46,448 nucleotides of DNA from Lutimaribacter saemankumensis (GCF_900100005.1 NZ_FNEB01000013.1:1-46448), one strand, 5' to 3'; shown: positions 26,451-36,120, counted from the first letter of the stretch. Program-made: numbers and translations. The notes: generated by a model not told the origin, from the letters alone.

Positions 26451-27746
26451 TTACTCCGCTGCCAATTTCATGCTGGTCGTTGCTTCGCGCGTCGCCTCGA
26501 AAAGGATATCGAACCCTTCGCGGAAAAGCGCGGGCGACGTGGTGAGCGGGGCCAGAACCTTGACCACCTCGTCATGGGCGCCCGATGTTTCGATCACCAG
26601 GCCCTTTTCGAAGGCACGGGCGCAGATATCGCCCGCAAGGTCACCGGAACCGACATCGACACCCTGCATCAGGCCGCGGCCTTTCAGCGTCGCACCGGGG
26701 ATCAGTTCGGCCATCTGCTGCAATGCTGTGGTCAGCATGACCGACTTTTCAGCCAGTTCTTTCTGGAACGCGTCGTCGGCCCAGAACTTTTCCAGCGCGA
26801 CACGCGCCGTGATGAAGGCATGCGTGTTGCCACGGAAGGTGCCGTTATGTTCGGCAGGCTTCCAGATGTCGTGTTCGGGTTTGATCAGCAGGGCCGCAAA
26901 GGGCAGACCCATCCCACCGAAGGATTTGGCCAGAGGCACAAGATCGGGTTCGATCCCCATCTCTTCGAAGCTGAAGAAAGTGCCGGTACGGCCGCAACCC
27001 GCCTGGATGTCATCGACGATGAACAGCGCGCCATGCTTTTTGGCGATGCGGGCGATGCCCTGCATGAATTCGGTGCTGGCCGCGTTCAGCCCGCCTTCGC
27101 CCTGAACGGGCTCGATCAGGAAGGCAGCCGGGGCATCGACGCCGCTCGACGGATTGTCGAGCATCTGTTCGATCAGCGCGAGGCTATCGACATCATCACC
27201 GAATGCGCCTTCGTAGGGCATGTGGGTCACGCCATCCAGCGCGCTCATGCCGGAACCGCCACGCTTGCCGGCGTTACCGGTTGCCGCGAGCGCCCCCATG
27301 GTCATGCCATGAAAGCCGTTGGTGAAGGCGATGATGTTCTTGCGGCCGGTTATCTTGCGGGCCAGCTTCATCGCCGATTCAACGGCGTTGGTGCCGGTCG
27401 GGCCAGTCATCATCACCTTGTAATCAAAATTGCGCGGCTTGAGGATGATGCGCTCGAACGCCTCCAGGAATGCGGCCTTGGGTTCGGTGTGCATGTCCAG
27501 AGCATGGGCAATACCGTCATTCTGGATATGCTCGATCAGCGCCGCCTTCATATCCGGGTCGTTGTGGCCATAATTCAGCGAAGAACAGCCCGCCAGGAAG
27601 TCGATGTAGCGATTACCATCGGCATCGAACATCTCGGAGCCCTGCGAGCGGGTGAACATCGCGGGCATGCCGCGGCAGTAAGAACGTGCTTCGCTTTCGC
27701 GGCGTTCGAAAATAGCTGTGTTGTCGGCTGACTTGTCAGTCGGCAT
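26451..27746 (-). CDS. ectB: Diaminobutyrate-2-oxoglutarate transaminase EctB
   Basis: A 431-residue class III PLP aminotransferase that makes L-2,4-diaminobutyrate from aspartate-semialdehyde and glutamate. The PLP lysine is K274 (PLAKSFGG), preceded by the cofactor-binding IVDDIQAGCGRTG. MMTGPTGTNAVESAMKLAR and FHGMTMGALA are family hallmarks. It is the second gene of the ectoine operon, 36 bases after ectA. Confidence 0.97.
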   Translation of the reverse strand: MPTDKSADNTAIFERRESEARSYCRGMPAMFTRSQGSEMFDADGNRYIDFLAGCSSLNYGHNDPDMKAALIEHIQNDGIAHALDMHTEPKAAFLEAFERIILKPRNFDYKVMMTGPTGTNAVESAMKLARKITGRKNIIAFTNGFHGMTMGALAATGNAGKRGGSGMSALDGVTHMPYEGAFGDDVDSLALIEQMLDNPSSGVDAPAAFLIEPVQGEGGLNAASTEFMQGIARIAKKHGALFIVDDIQAGCGRTGTFFSFEEMGIEPDLVPLAKSFGGMGLPFAALLIKPEHDIWKPAEHNGTFRGNTHAFITARVALEKFWADDAFQKELAEKSVMLTTALQQMAELIPGATLKGRGLMQGVDVGSGDLAGDICARAFEKGLVIETSGAHDEVVKVLAPLTTSPALFREGFDILFEATREATTSMKLAAE

Positions 27747-27782
27747 GGGAATATCCTCGTGTTTGGGATTGTAGGGTCGCGA

Positions 27783-28310
27783 TCAGGCGGCTTTCGCCAG
27801 CTCTTCGGGAAACTCGATCGTGACCATGTGCTCGGTGGCGTGCTTGCCATCGAAATGTTCGTCGCGGATGTAATGCGGCTCGTCGCTCAGATCGCCACCG
27901 ATCATCCGGGCAAAGCTGCGGAACAGGCCCCAGCTTGCGTCATTGTCGCGCGTGATCGTGGTCTTGAGGCAGGCCGCCCCGTCGCATTCTTCGCGTTCGA
28001 TCAGGTGATGCAGCATCTTCTTGCCAAGCCCCAGGCCGCGGGCCTTGGGGCTGACAGCCACCTGCCACACGAAAAACGCGTCCTGGTTGGGGATCATGTG
28101 GCCGGAAATCCAGCCCACGATTTCGCCATCCATCTCGGCAACGACGCAGGTGTCGCGAAAGTGCTCCGCCTGCACGATGTTGCAGTACATCGAATTTTCA
28201 TCGAGCGGCTTGCAGCTGCGCACCAGCTCCCAGATTTCGGCCCCGTCCGTCGCTTCGGGTTTGCGCAGCCGGGGCATACGCGTTCGGGGCGGTGTCACAT
28301 CTTTCGGCAT
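27783..28310 (-). CDS. ectA: Diaminobutyrate acetyltransferase EctA
   Basis: About 175 residues of the GNAT family, transferring acetyl from acetyl-CoA to the gamma-amino group of diaminobutyrate. The acetyl-CoA binding loop is VSPKARGLGLGKKML. EctA-typical segments are LDENSMYCNIV, HMIPNQDAFFVWQVAV and ITRDNDASWGLF. The ATG at 28310 is chosen over an in-frame ATG at 28364 because it follows GAGGGAAC and fits the family start. It is the first gene of the operon. No ectD (hydroxylase) follows in this window. Confidence 0.95.
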   Translation of the reverse strand: MPKDVTPPRTRMPRLRKPEATDGAEIWELVRSCKPLDENSMYCNIVQAEHFRDTCVVAEMDGEIVGWISGHMIPNQDAFFVWQVAVSPKARGLGLGKKMLHHLIEREECDGAACLKTTITRDNDASWGLFRSFARMIGGDLSDEPHYIRDEHFDGKHATEHMVTIEFPEELAKAA

Positions 28311-28347
28311 CGGATCGAGTTCCCTCGCTTGTTTTGTTCGATTGTTA

Positions 28348-28375
28348 AAATAACCAGCAAGCAAACTATTTCAAG
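28348..28375 (-). promoter_or_regulatory. Possible promoter of the ectABC-ask operon
   Basis: On the minus strand TTGAAA (28370-28375) and TATTTT (28348-28353) are spaced 16 bases, placing transcription start about 30 bases before the ectA ATG. The surrounding DNA is strongly AT-rich compared with its neighbours. The match is by eye only. Confidence 0.35.
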
Positions 28376-28430
28376 TCACAAAGTAAAATTCTCAAAGAAA
28401 GGCCGAATATTGCCATTTTTCCCGGAAATT

Positions 28431-28459
28431 TGCTTTATTTTTGTGAATTGTGTAAATTT
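28431..28459 (+). promoter_or_regulatory. Possible promoter of ectR
   Basis: TTGCTT (28431-28436) and TAAATT (28454-28459) are spaced 17 bases on the plus strand. The heptamer AAATTTG is repeated at 28427-28433 and 28455-28461, overlapping both elements, and could be an operator for the MarR regulator itself. This is inferred. Confidence 0.3.
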
Positions 28460-28556
28460 GATGACCTTAGAAATCCGATGCACCAAGAAAGGAATGCTTA
28501 GGCGATTGAAGGATATGACAAAACTTGAGATGATACCTCTCAATGCGGAGGACTTG

Positions 28557-29042
28557 ATGGACAGAACCGACGACAGCCTGATCGCCCTGCGGCGTATCCT
28601 GCGCGCGACCGAACTGTACGCGCGCGAGCTTGCTCATTCCGCGGGGCTTACGCCAGCGCAGCTGCGCGTTCTGCAAATCGTCGATGAAAAAAGCAGTGCA
28701 ACTCCGAAAGACCTGGCCAAGCAGATGGGCGTCAGCCAGGCCACCATAACCGCGCTGGTCGACAAACTGGTCAGCCGCAACCAGGTATGCCGCGTGCCAT
28801 CACAAACGGATCGGCGTCAAACCAACGTGACGATCACACCGGAAGGTCACGAAACCCTGGTAAACGCGCCGGATGCCCTGCAGCAGAAATTCGTCCGCTC
28901 CTTCGAGGCGCTCGAGGACTGGGAGCAAGCCATGCTCGTCGCAGCGCTGGAACGCATCGCAACGATGCTTGACGCCGAAGAGATTGACGCCGCTCCGGTG
29001 CTGACTACCGGTGAATTGCAGATGGGCGGCAGACGCATCTGA
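28557..29042 (+). CDS. ectR: MarR-family regulator of ectoine genes (EctR-like)
   Basis: About 161 residues with a winged helix-turn-helix: LTPAQLRVLQIV, then SATPKDLAKQMGVSQATITALVDKLVSRNQVCRVPSQTDRRQTNVTITPEG, with the wing DRRQTNVTIT. MarR proteins of this type placed divergently to ectABC are known repressors of ectoine synthesis (EctR1 in methylotrophs). The start is uncertain. The ATG at 28557 has the best ribosome site (GGAGG at 28547-28551, five bases before it), while in-frame ATGs at 28515 and 28494 would add 14 or 21 residues. It probably senses osmotic change indirectly; no ligand is known. Confidence 0.88.
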   Translation: MDRTDDSLIALRRILRATELYARELAHSAGLTPAQLRVLQIVDEKSSATPKDLAKQMGVSQATITALVDKLVSRNQVCRVPSQTDRRQTNVTITPEGHETLVNAPDALQQKFVRSFEALEDWEQAMLVAALERIATMLDAEEIDAAPVLTTGELQMGGRRI

Positions 29043-29065
29043 AATCCAGAAATGATCAGAACGCG

Positions 29066-30847
29066 TCAGTCCAGCAACTGCATTTCGTAAAGATCCTTGA
29101 ACTTTTCGCCCTTGGCCAAAAGCTCGTCGCGTGTGCCGCGTTCGACGACGCGCCCGTCTTCGAGATAGCAGATCTGATCCGCGTGGATGACCGTGGACAG
29201 CCTGTGCGCCACCACAATGGTGGTCCGGCCTTCGGTTACACGCTCCAGCGCACTCTTGACCAAAGCTTCGGAATTCGCGTCGAGCGCGCTTGTGGCCTCG
29301 TCCAGAACCAGGATCGGCGCCTCTTTCAGAACCGCCCGCGCAATCGCCAGGCGCTGCCGCTGTCCACCGGACAGGAAAGCACCGTTTTCACCGATCTTCG
29401 TTTCATAGCCGTTCGGCAAGTCGCGGATGAATTCGTCGGCATGCGCAACGCGGGCGGCCTCGACCACTTCTTCGTCGGTCGCATCCGGCCGCGCGATACG
29501 GATGTTTTCGGCCACCGTGTTCGAAAACAGGAACGTGTCCTGACCGACATAGGAAATCTTTTCCCGCAGGCTTGCAAAACTTGCCGTCTTGATGTCGACG
29601 CCGTCGATCTGAATGGTGCCTTCCTGCGGGTCGTACAGCCGCAGGATCAGGTTCAGGATGGTCGACTTGCCGCCCCCAGACGGACCGACAAGCGCCGTGG
29701 TTTTCCCCGCGGGGAAATCGAGGGTCATGTCACGGATGATGGATTTTCCGTCCGTGTACGAAAATCCGACCTTGTCGAACTTTACATGCCCCGGACCATC
29801 GGGCAGCTCCACCGGGTTTTCCGCCTCGAGAAGAGTGATCGGCTTGTCGAGCAGCTCGAACATCATGCGCACGCCAGCCATGCCGTGTTCGATCGTGACA
29901 CGCATACGCATCAGGCGCTTGGCGGGCTCATAGGCCATAAGAAACGCCGTCACGAAAGACATCAGCTGACCGGGTGAAGCAGGCTGCCCGCCGAAAAGGC
30001 TGACCGAACTGAGAACCACGACCGATGCGATCGCAAGCCCAGTGATCGTATCCATCAGGGGGGCGGTGGCGTTTTCCAGCCGGACGATCTTGTTGTTGCG
30101 CTTTTCGACATTGCGCACCGCCTGATCCATACGGTCGCTCATCACGCCTTCCAGCGAAAAAGTCTTGATCACGCGGACGCCGGTTGCAGTTTCCTGAACC
30201 ACCTTGATGATCTCGGCGATGCTCTTGAGTTCCTGCTTCATCACCTCACGCACACGCGCAAGGATCTTTTGCACCCCGAACATGGCAACCGGACCAACGA
30301 CAAGGCTGACCAGCGACAAAACGGGTTGCTGATAAACCATCACGGCGATCAGGCCGATCAGCGTCAGGCTGTCACGCACGACGCTTGTGACGATGACATC
30401 GATAACCGACCTTGCCCGTTGCGCGCTGTTCGTCACGCGCATCAGGATGTCGGAAGACTCGGTCGTGGAAAAGAACCCGACCCCCTGCTTGAGCAGGCGA
30501 TTGTACAGGGTGGTCTGTTTCTCGGCGACGATCCTGTTGCCCGCACGCGCCATCAGCACCGCCTGCGCGAAAGACGCCAGCCCCTTGAACATGAAGGTCA
30601 GCGCAACAGCCGCCGCCACCCAATAGACACGCGCCCGGTTGTCCGCGTCGTTCATTGAGTCGACGATTTCCCCCATCAGCCAGGCGGTGCTGGCGGTCGT
30701 GAGGGCCACGACGATCATCGCCATGACGGCCAGCAAGTATCTGTTCTTGTGCTCGGGGATACTGTCGCGCAACAAACGCCACAAAAGGCTGTTATCCCGC
30801 GCGCTCTTCGTAAAAGCCGGCAGCCAGTTTTTCAGTAGCGACGCCAT
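29066..30847 (-). CDS. ABC exporter, MsbA-like (fused permease-ATPase)
   Basis: A 593-residue half-transporter. An N-terminal membrane domain of six helices (about 35-320) is followed by one ATPase domain with Walker A GPSGGGKST, signature LSGGQRQRLAIARA, Walker B ILVLDEATSALD and switch His in VAHRLST. Length and layout fit lipid A/lipid exporters of the MsbA type and related multidrug exporters. It would work as a homodimer. The nearby acyltransferase, pssA and psd fit a lipid role, but that is context only. It converges on ectR with a 23-base gap. Confidence 0.9.
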   Translation of the reverse strand: MASLLKNWLPAFTKSARDNSLLWRLLRDSIPEHKNRYLLAVMAMIVVALTTASTAWLMGEIVDSMNDADNRARVYWVAAAVALTFMFKGLASFAQAVLMARAGNRIVAEKQTTLYNRLLKQGVGFFSTTESSDILMRVTNSAQRARSVIDVIVTSVVRDSLTLIGLIAVMVYQQPVLSLVSLVVGPVAMFGVQKILARVREVMKQELKSIAEIIKVVQETATGVRVIKTFSLEGVMSDRMDQAVRNVEKRNNKIVRLENATAPLMDTITGLAIASVVVLSSVSLFGGQPASPGQLMSFVTAFLMAYEPAKRLMRMRVTIEHGMAGVRMMFELLDKPITLLEAENPVELPDGPGHVKFDKVGFSYTDGKSIIRDMTLDFPAGKTTALVGPSGGGKSTILNLILRLYDPQEGTIQIDGVDIKTASFASLREKISYVGQDTFLFSNTVAENIRIARPDATDEEVVEAARVAHADEFIRDLPNGYETKIGENGAFLSGGQRQRLAIARAVLKEAPILVLDEATSALDANSEALVKSALERVTEGRTTIVVAHRLSTVIHADQICYLEDGRVVERGTRDELLAKGEKFKDLYEMQLLD

Positions 30848-31058
30848 TCAACTCGCCTAACCGTTTCTTGGTCCCGCGTATCTAGCAAGGTTGTGGGGGA
30901 CAGTCGATGCAAATCAGACACCTGAACCAGCCATCTCGGGATAGGGCCCCTGCGGCCTGGCGCCTGACGATTGATACCTGCAACCGCGACTTCCACTTCG
31001 CATGCCGGTTCGGGCAAGATGGGCCTCCGATGCAGCGGTTTCAAGGGAACACGCTCGA

Positions 31059-31973
31059 TCAGGCGGGTTGCGTGCGCGCCATCATGCCGGCCAGCGCGAT
31101 GCCGGAAATCGCATGCCAAATCCCCCAGAATGCTGCGACGACGGCCATACCGCCCAAGCCGCTGAAGAACCCGAAGATCAGGATCAGCCCCAGCCCCGAA
31201 TTCTGAATACCGGTTTCGATCATCACCGCGCGGCGGTCGAAATCGGACAATCCCATGACGGACGCCGTGGCAAAGCCCGCACCAAGCGCAAGCGCGTTAT
31301 GCAGAAAGACGAGAACGGCAACCGCCCCCGCGAATTGCAGGAACAGCGTCCAGTTCGCCGCAAGCGCCAGCACGACGAATGCCACGAATATACCCATCGA
31401 CACGTATTGCAGCGGTGTACGCAACCGCGCGGTCAAGTCCGGTCGGCGCATGTTCAGCAGAACGCCAAGGCAAAGCGGCAACACCAGCATCACGCCGACC
31501 GTGATGGCCACCGATACCGGATCGATCGATGTTCGTTGAAGGATTGCGCGGGTCGGCGGGTAGAGACTGCCCCAAAAGGCGATGTTCAAGGGGGTCAGAA
31601 CGATCGCCCCGACCGTGGCAAACGCCGTCATCGACACTGACAAGGCCGCGTTGCCACGCGCACGGTGGGTGATGAAGTTGGAAATGTTGCCACCGGGGCA
31701 CGCCGCCACGAGGATAAGCCCGAGCGCGATGGACGGTTGCGGCGCCGTGATCAGAACAAGGCAGAACGTAAGCGCCGGCAACACGACAAACTGCGAGAAC
31801 AGTCCGGTCAGCAATGGCTTGGGCGCATGGGCGATCTTCTTGAAATCGTCGGGCTTCAGGTCGATGGCGATCGAAAACATGACGACCGCAAGTACGGCAT
31901 TGAGTATCTGCAAGCTTGTGGGGGAAAAGTTCAGCATCACCTCGTCGATGCCAGCCGCCGCCGGAGTGTTCAT
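31059..31973 (-). CDS. Bile acid:sodium symporter family transporter
   Basis: A 304-residue membrane protein with about 9-10 helices. Family signatures are the VAACPGGNISNFITHRARGNAALSVSMTA segment (crossover region of the ASBT fold) and the later MIETGIQNSGLGLIL. Such bacterial proteins take up organic anions with Na+. The start at 31973 is chosen because GGGAGG precedes it and the sequence upstream in frame is not membrane-like. It is divergent from the acyltransferase at 32066. The substrate is unknown. Confidence 0.9.
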   Translation of the reverse strand: MNTPAAAGIDEVMLNFSPTSLQILNAVLAVVMFSIAIDLKPDDFKKIAHAPKPLLTGLFSQFVVLPALTFCLVLITAPQPSIALGLILVAACPGGNISNFITHRARGNAALSVSMTAFATVGAIVLTPLNIAFWGSLYPPTRAILQRTSIDPVSVAITVGVMLVLPLCLGVLLNMRRPDLTARLRTPLQYVSMGIFVAFVVLALAANWTLFLQFAGAVAVLVFLHNALALGAGFATASVMGLSDFDRRAVMIETGIQNSGLGLILIFGFFSGLGGMAVVAAFWGIWHAISGIALAGMMARTQPA

Positions 31974-32065
31974 ATCGCCGCTCCCTCCCATAATCGTCGA
32001 ACTGTTGCGTCTCGACGTTGCGATAGCCTGTTTTACAAGCAAAATACTCCCGAGGGGAACTTTTG

Positions 32066-32989
32066 ATGCAGTGCGGCCCAATTCCGCACGCAGGGGCAAT
32101 GCCGGTGACGAAAAGAAAAAACGACAATCCCATGGACGAGTTGCTGCGTGCACGACTGCGCATACCGGAAGGCGCGGATTTTCGGCTGAACGCTTTGCGG
32201 CGGGTCATGGGAATGGTCGATTTCTTCAGCCGCAGCTTTGGTGGGCATGCGTTCTTCGCATTGAAAGAGGCCGAGCGCGTATTGATCGAACTCGACGGGC
32301 GTACCGGCCCCGAACTGGTGCGGGCGCTGCTGGCGATGAACGGCGGCACGCAGATCATACCGCATGGGCTTGAAAACGTACCGGCGCAGGGGCCCGTGGT
32401 CATCGGTGCGACGCATCCGATCGGAACTTTCGATTTCATCGCTCATGCGGGGGCTCTGCTGGACCGGCGGCCGGACCTGAAAGTTGTCGCCAACCGCGAG
32501 GCTGAAAGGTTTCTGGGGCGGGACTGCATCATTGCCGTCGATCTCGATCGAAAGGACAACGTGCTGACCGCCCGCCAGACGCGGGCGGGCATGCAGGCCC
32601 ATCTTCACGATGGCGGCGCGCTGCTCGTTTTCGGATCGGGTCGCGTGCCGGGCATGACCGACGGGTATCTGATCGAGCCCCCTTGGCGCAGCGGCATCAC
32701 CCGGATGTCTGCCGCCTGCAGTGCACCCATCGTGCCCGCATCAGCAAATCTAAGAAACTCGCACCAGTATTACCGAACCAGACGGCTGGCCCGCGCCATG
32801 TCCGGCGGCAACGACGATTTCGGACGCATGGTGGCGTCCTTGCGCTACGTATCCGAACTTTTGGCCAAATTGGGGGGGCGCTATGACGTGCATTATGGCC
32901 CGCCGCAGCCGGCCGGCACACCGCCTGAAAGGTTGAAAGCGCTGGCCGAAGGGCTGGTTCCCGGCCTATACCGGGCCCCCGCCTTGTAG
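32066..32989 (+). CDS. PlsC-like (lyso)phospholipid acyltransferase
   Basis: About 307 residues. The catalytic box reads GATHPIGTFDF (H117 to D123, an HX5D spacing instead of the usual HX4D, as in the HPLGGLDG variants). A second acyltransferase block is FGSGRVPGMTDGYLIEPPWRSG. It probably acylates a lysophospholipid or an amino-acid lipid. The ATG at 32066 follows GAGGGGAAC; later in-frame ATGs at 32099 and 32132 are possible. It converges on pssA with an 18-base gap, in a cluster of phospholipid genes. The substrate is inferred only from context. Confidence 0.75.
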   Translation: MQCGPIPHAGAMPVTKRKNDNPMDELLRARLRIPEGADFRLNALRRVMGMVDFFSRSFGGHAFFALKEAERVLIELDGRTGPELVRALLAMNGGTQIIPHGLENVPAQGPVVIGATHPIGTFDFIAHAGALLDRRPDLKVVANREAERFLGRDCIIAVDLDRKDNVLTARQTRAGMQAHLHDGGALLVFGSGRVPGMTDGYLIEPPWRSGITRMSAACSAPIVPASANLRNSHQYYRTRRLARAMSGGNDDFGRMVASLRYVSELLAKLGGRYDVHYGPPQPAGTPPERLKALAEGLVPGLYRAPAL

Positions 32990-33006
32990 CTGTGCCGACG
33001 GTTGGA

Positions 33007-33771
33007 TCAGGCGAACAGCCTGCCTTTCGCCTGCACCAGCGCGTAGAGGATCGTCATCAGATACACCGCGTCCAGCGCGATAAGCAGGAACCATGGGCGG
33101 AAAAAGCTCAACCCGATCAGGATGATCGTCGAAAGGAAAATGACGACGATCAGGCGCGGCGGCACCCTGAGGGCCTTGGGAGAGATCGTTTTCAGGGTCG
33201 AGATCATCAGAACGCTGACGCAGCACAGCCAGATCGATACGATCACATGTGCGTCGTGCGGCTCGATCACGTTCGCCAGCGCCAGGAACGCCGGCAGCAA
33301 GGCAAGCAGGGCCCCACCGGGGGCCGGGACGCCCACAAGGTGACGGGTCGGAACCTCCCCCGGATCCGCCTGGCCCGACATCACGTTGAACCGCGCCAAC
33401 CTGAGACTTGTCGCGACCGCGAACAGAAGCGCGGCAACCCAACCGAACCCGCCCGCTTCGGACAGGTGCAGCAGGTAGACGACGATTACCGGCGCCACAC
33501 CGAAACACAGGAAATCCGACAGGGAATCAAGCTGCGCCCCCAACAGCGATGACGCCCCGAGCCGACGGGCCAGCAAACCGTCGAGACCGTCCGCAATCAC
33601 AGCCATCAGGATCAGGAACACCGCCGTCGCAAAACTGCCCTCGATGGCGAAACGGATAGCCGTCAGGCCAAAACTCAATCCGACCAGCGTGACCATGTTG
33701 GGCACCAGCATCAGGACCGAAACCGGTCTCTGCTGGCCGTTGGATGTGTCTTCGCCCGTGTTATCGTCCAT
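33007..33771 (-). CDS. pssA: CDP-diacylglycerol-serine phosphatidyltransferase
   Basis: A 254-residue integral membrane enzyme joining CDP-diacylglycerol and serine into phosphatidylserine. The CDP-alcohol phosphatidyltransferase motif DG-x2-AR-x8-G-x3-D-x3-D is complete (D64, G65, A68, R69, G78, D82, D86). About eight hydrophobic helices are visible. It is the second gene of psd-pssA: the psd stop lies three bases before its start. The product is then decarboxylated by Psd to phosphatidylethanolamine. Confidence 0.95.
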   Translation of the reverse strand: MDDNTGEDTSNGQQRPVSVLMLVPNMVTLVGLSFGLTAIRFAIEGSFATAVFLILMAVIADGLDGLLARRLGASSLLGAQLDSLSDFLCFGVAPVIVVYLLHLSEAGGFGWVAALLFAVATSLRLARFNVMSGQADPGEVPTRHLVGVPAPGGALLALLPAFLALANVIEPHDAHVIVSIWLCCVSVLMISTLKTISPKALRVPPRLIVVIFLSTIILIGLSFFRPWFLLIALDAVYLMTILYALVQAKGRLFA

Positions 33772-33774
33772 CGG

Positions 33775-34458
33775 TCACGACTCGTGCAATGAACCGGAGA
33801 GATCGGCGATGACAGTCTCGCCGGCCAGCATGGTCTGCCCGATGCGCACCATCGGCGTGGCGCCGTCTGGAAGGTAGATATCCAGTCGCGATCCGAAACG
33901 GATCAACCCGAAACGGTCGCCACGCTTCAGCGTGTCGCCTTCTTTCGACCAGCACAGAATGCGGCGGGCAACCAGCCCCGCGATCTGAACGACACCGTAA
34001 CGCCGGCCATCGGCCATGGCGACGGTGATACCGTTCCGTTCATTATCGACCGACGCCTTGTCGAGCGACGCATTCAGGAATTTCCCGGGGCGATAGGCGA
34101 CCTTTTCGATCCGCCCCTCGGCAGGAAGCCGGTTCACATGGCAATTGAAAACCGACATGAAGACCGAAACGCGCAGCATCTCGGTTTCGCCCAGGCCCAA
34201 CTCGGCTGGCGGCACGGCCGGTTCAAGCATCGACACCACACCGTCCGCCGGCGACACCATGATATCGGGCCGCATGGGCACGACCCGTTCTGGGTCGCGG
34301 AAAAAGTAATAGACCCAGATCGTCAGGCCGACACCGATCCAGCCAAGCGGCTCCCACAGGAAAAACAAAAGCACGGCAATGCCCGCCGCAATCGCGACAA
34401 AGCGCCGGCCCTCCGGGTGCATCGGTTTGACAAAGGTCGAAAGCATTGAAACGGACAT
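33775..34458 (-). CDS. psd: Phosphatidylserine decarboxylase proenzyme
   Basis: A 227-residue short-form (Psd-related, alphaproteobacterial/archaetidylserine type) enzyme that makes phosphatidylethanolamine. The self-cleavage site generating the pyruvoyl group is the Gly-Ser at residues 189-190 (IRFGSRLD). VSPADGVV and SVFNCHVNR are conserved boxes. Two N-terminal hydrophobic segments (about 20-52) anchor it. It is the first gene of the psd-pssA operon. Confidence 0.95.
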   Translation of the reverse strand: MSVSMLSTFVKPMHPEGRRFVAIAAGIAVLLFFLWEPLGWIGVGLTIWVYYFFRDPERVVPMRPDIMVSPADGVVSMLEPAVPPAELGLGETEMLRVSVFMSVFNCHVNRLPAEGRIEKVAYRPGKFLNASLDKASVDNERNGITVAMADGRRYGVVQIAGLVARRILCWSKEGDTLKRGDRFGLIRFGSRLDIYLPDGATPMVRIGQTMLAGETVIADLSGSLHES

Positions 34459-34594
34459 GGGCTTCCCGTCATGTTGATCTGCGCGTTCCTACCCCAGTAG
34501 GCAGGGGATGCAAACAGAACATGCGCATCTCGTCTGTGTGGCACTCTGTTGCACGATCACCAGTCAACTTGGCGCACAAGCATCGCTGCAGCAG

Positions 34595-34969
34595 TCAGAC
34601 CCGCTTGCGGCGATGCCGGTTGAGTTCTGACGCGGCCGTGCGAAGGAAGCGCCCGGGCTTTGCCAGAGCTTTGCGAAAGGCAGTACCCGCGTCACCGCCC
34701 CCACAGAAAAGCAGGCGCGTTTCAACGTCGAAAAGCTCGTCCTGAATGTCCTGCATCACGGGATGGTCGTGAGAAAGCCCATAGGTCGTTGCATCCGCCC
34801 ACCGCGCCAACAGCACATTTCGCCAGACCATCAGGATTTTCATGCGACGGGCACGATAATCCAACGCACCCAAGGATCGGGCCTGGAACGACGCACCCGT
34901 CCCCACCCGGTATTGCGTCAGAGGCTCCACACAGCAGGAGAAAACAAAGCTCAATGGGTTAGCGCACAT
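34595..34969 (-). CDS. Hypothetical protein, 124 aa, at the edge of the IS region
   Basis: An open frame with no recognised family. The C-terminal 80 residues have a protein-like composition (KILMVWRNVLLARW, DIQDELFDVETRLLF) and a basic tail (NRHRRKRV). The ATG at 34969 has CGGAG three to four bases upstream; an alternative ATG is at 34843. It is upstream of psd on the same strand with a 136-base gap. It may be genuine or a worn remnant at the boundary of the accessory region. Confidence 0.4.
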   Translation of the reverse strand: MCANPLSFVFSCCVEPLTQYRVGTGASFQARSLGALDYRARRMKILMVWRNVLLARWADATTYGLSHDHPVMQDIQDELFDVETRLLFCGGGDAGTAFRKALAKPGRFLRTAASELNRHRRKRV

Positions 34970-35206
34970 CGGCTCCGGAAACAATCATCCCGATGGAAGC
35001 CAAGCCCCATGATCCAATAAGAATCAAACTGGATAAGACACGTCGGGCTGCTACACCATGGACGGGAGAAATCTTCGCGCCCAATTCAAGGTGAGTTCAT
35101 CTTAGAAACTCTATCGATGTTCAGTCCCGGCATCTGGTAGTTCAGATTGATGGTAAATCTGCCCGGCTCTGGAGTCCAGGTGACCTGCCCCCCTTCGGTC
35201 CCTCGT

Positions 35207-36120
35207 TCATAACGAGAGTCTGCGGGTTTGATCTTGATAATCATGGGTTTCGGTTTGGGCAAGCGCGCCGGGCGCGGAGCCCTCAAATTGCTCAAGCGCT
35301 CGGCGCGCTTGCAGTGGCGTCTGGTTTCCGAGCGACGAATGCGGCCTGACGGCATTGTAGTCATATCGCCATAGCGCCAGCTTTCGCCGGGCATCGTTCA
35401 GGGTGTCAAAGATCTCCTCGTTCAATAGCTCGTCGCGCAGGCTGCCGTTGAACGACTCGATGAAGGCGTTCTGCTGTGGCTTCCCTGGGTCGATGTAATG
35501 CCACGGCACATCGTTCTGGTCGGCCCATTTCAGGATGGCCCGGCTTGTGAACTTCGTGCCGTTATCACTGACGATGCAACCTGGTTTTCCGTAGACCCTC
35601 ACCAGCGCATCCAGCTCGCGGGCGACAAGGGCTCCCGAGATACTGGTGTCGGCCATGAGGCACAGGTTTTCGCGGCAGCAATCGTCGATCACTGCCAGGA
35701 TGCGGAACTTGCGTGAAGCACCAAAGCTGTCCGACAGAAAGTCCAGCGACCACCGCGCATTTGGGCGCGCCGCCTCCGGCATCGGTGTGCGTGTGCCGCG
35801 GGCCCGTTTGCGGCCACGTCGTCGCTTCACCGAGAGACCTTCCTCCCGGTGAAGCCGATACAGCTTCTTGTGGTTCATGATCATGCCCTTGCGTTCGAGC
35901 AGGACGCCGATCCGACGATAGCCGAACCGACGTCGCTTGCCGGCAATCTCCTGCATCTCTTTGCGGATCTCGGGCAATCCGGCGGGCGTTCGCGCCGGAC
36001 CGTCTTTGGATCGACACCGACAAGCCGGCAGGCCCGGCGCTGCGAGATGTCGTGATCCCGCATCGCTCTGAGCGCTGCCTCTCGCCGCTTGGTCAGCGTC
36101 GTCAGTTCTTTCCCAGAAGA
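35207..36120 (-). pseudogene. IS3-family transposase OrfB, frameshifted
   Basis: The integrase-type catalytic protein of the IS. The DDE residues are visible in [19 protein letters not shown] and NAFIESFNG, and the C-terminus is complete. The N-terminal part ([17 protein letters not shown] to [10 protein letters not shown]) is in one frame, and the rest, from [12 protein letters not shown], is in another. The break is near 35977-35980 and looks like a one-base deletion in GATTGCCCGAG. Unless recoding rescues it, the transposase is inactive. Confidence 0.8.

Noticed and set aside
35086-35206. Coding frame continuing from the IS into flanking DNA
   Set aside because: It crosses the IS end and the flanking part matches nothing I recognise.
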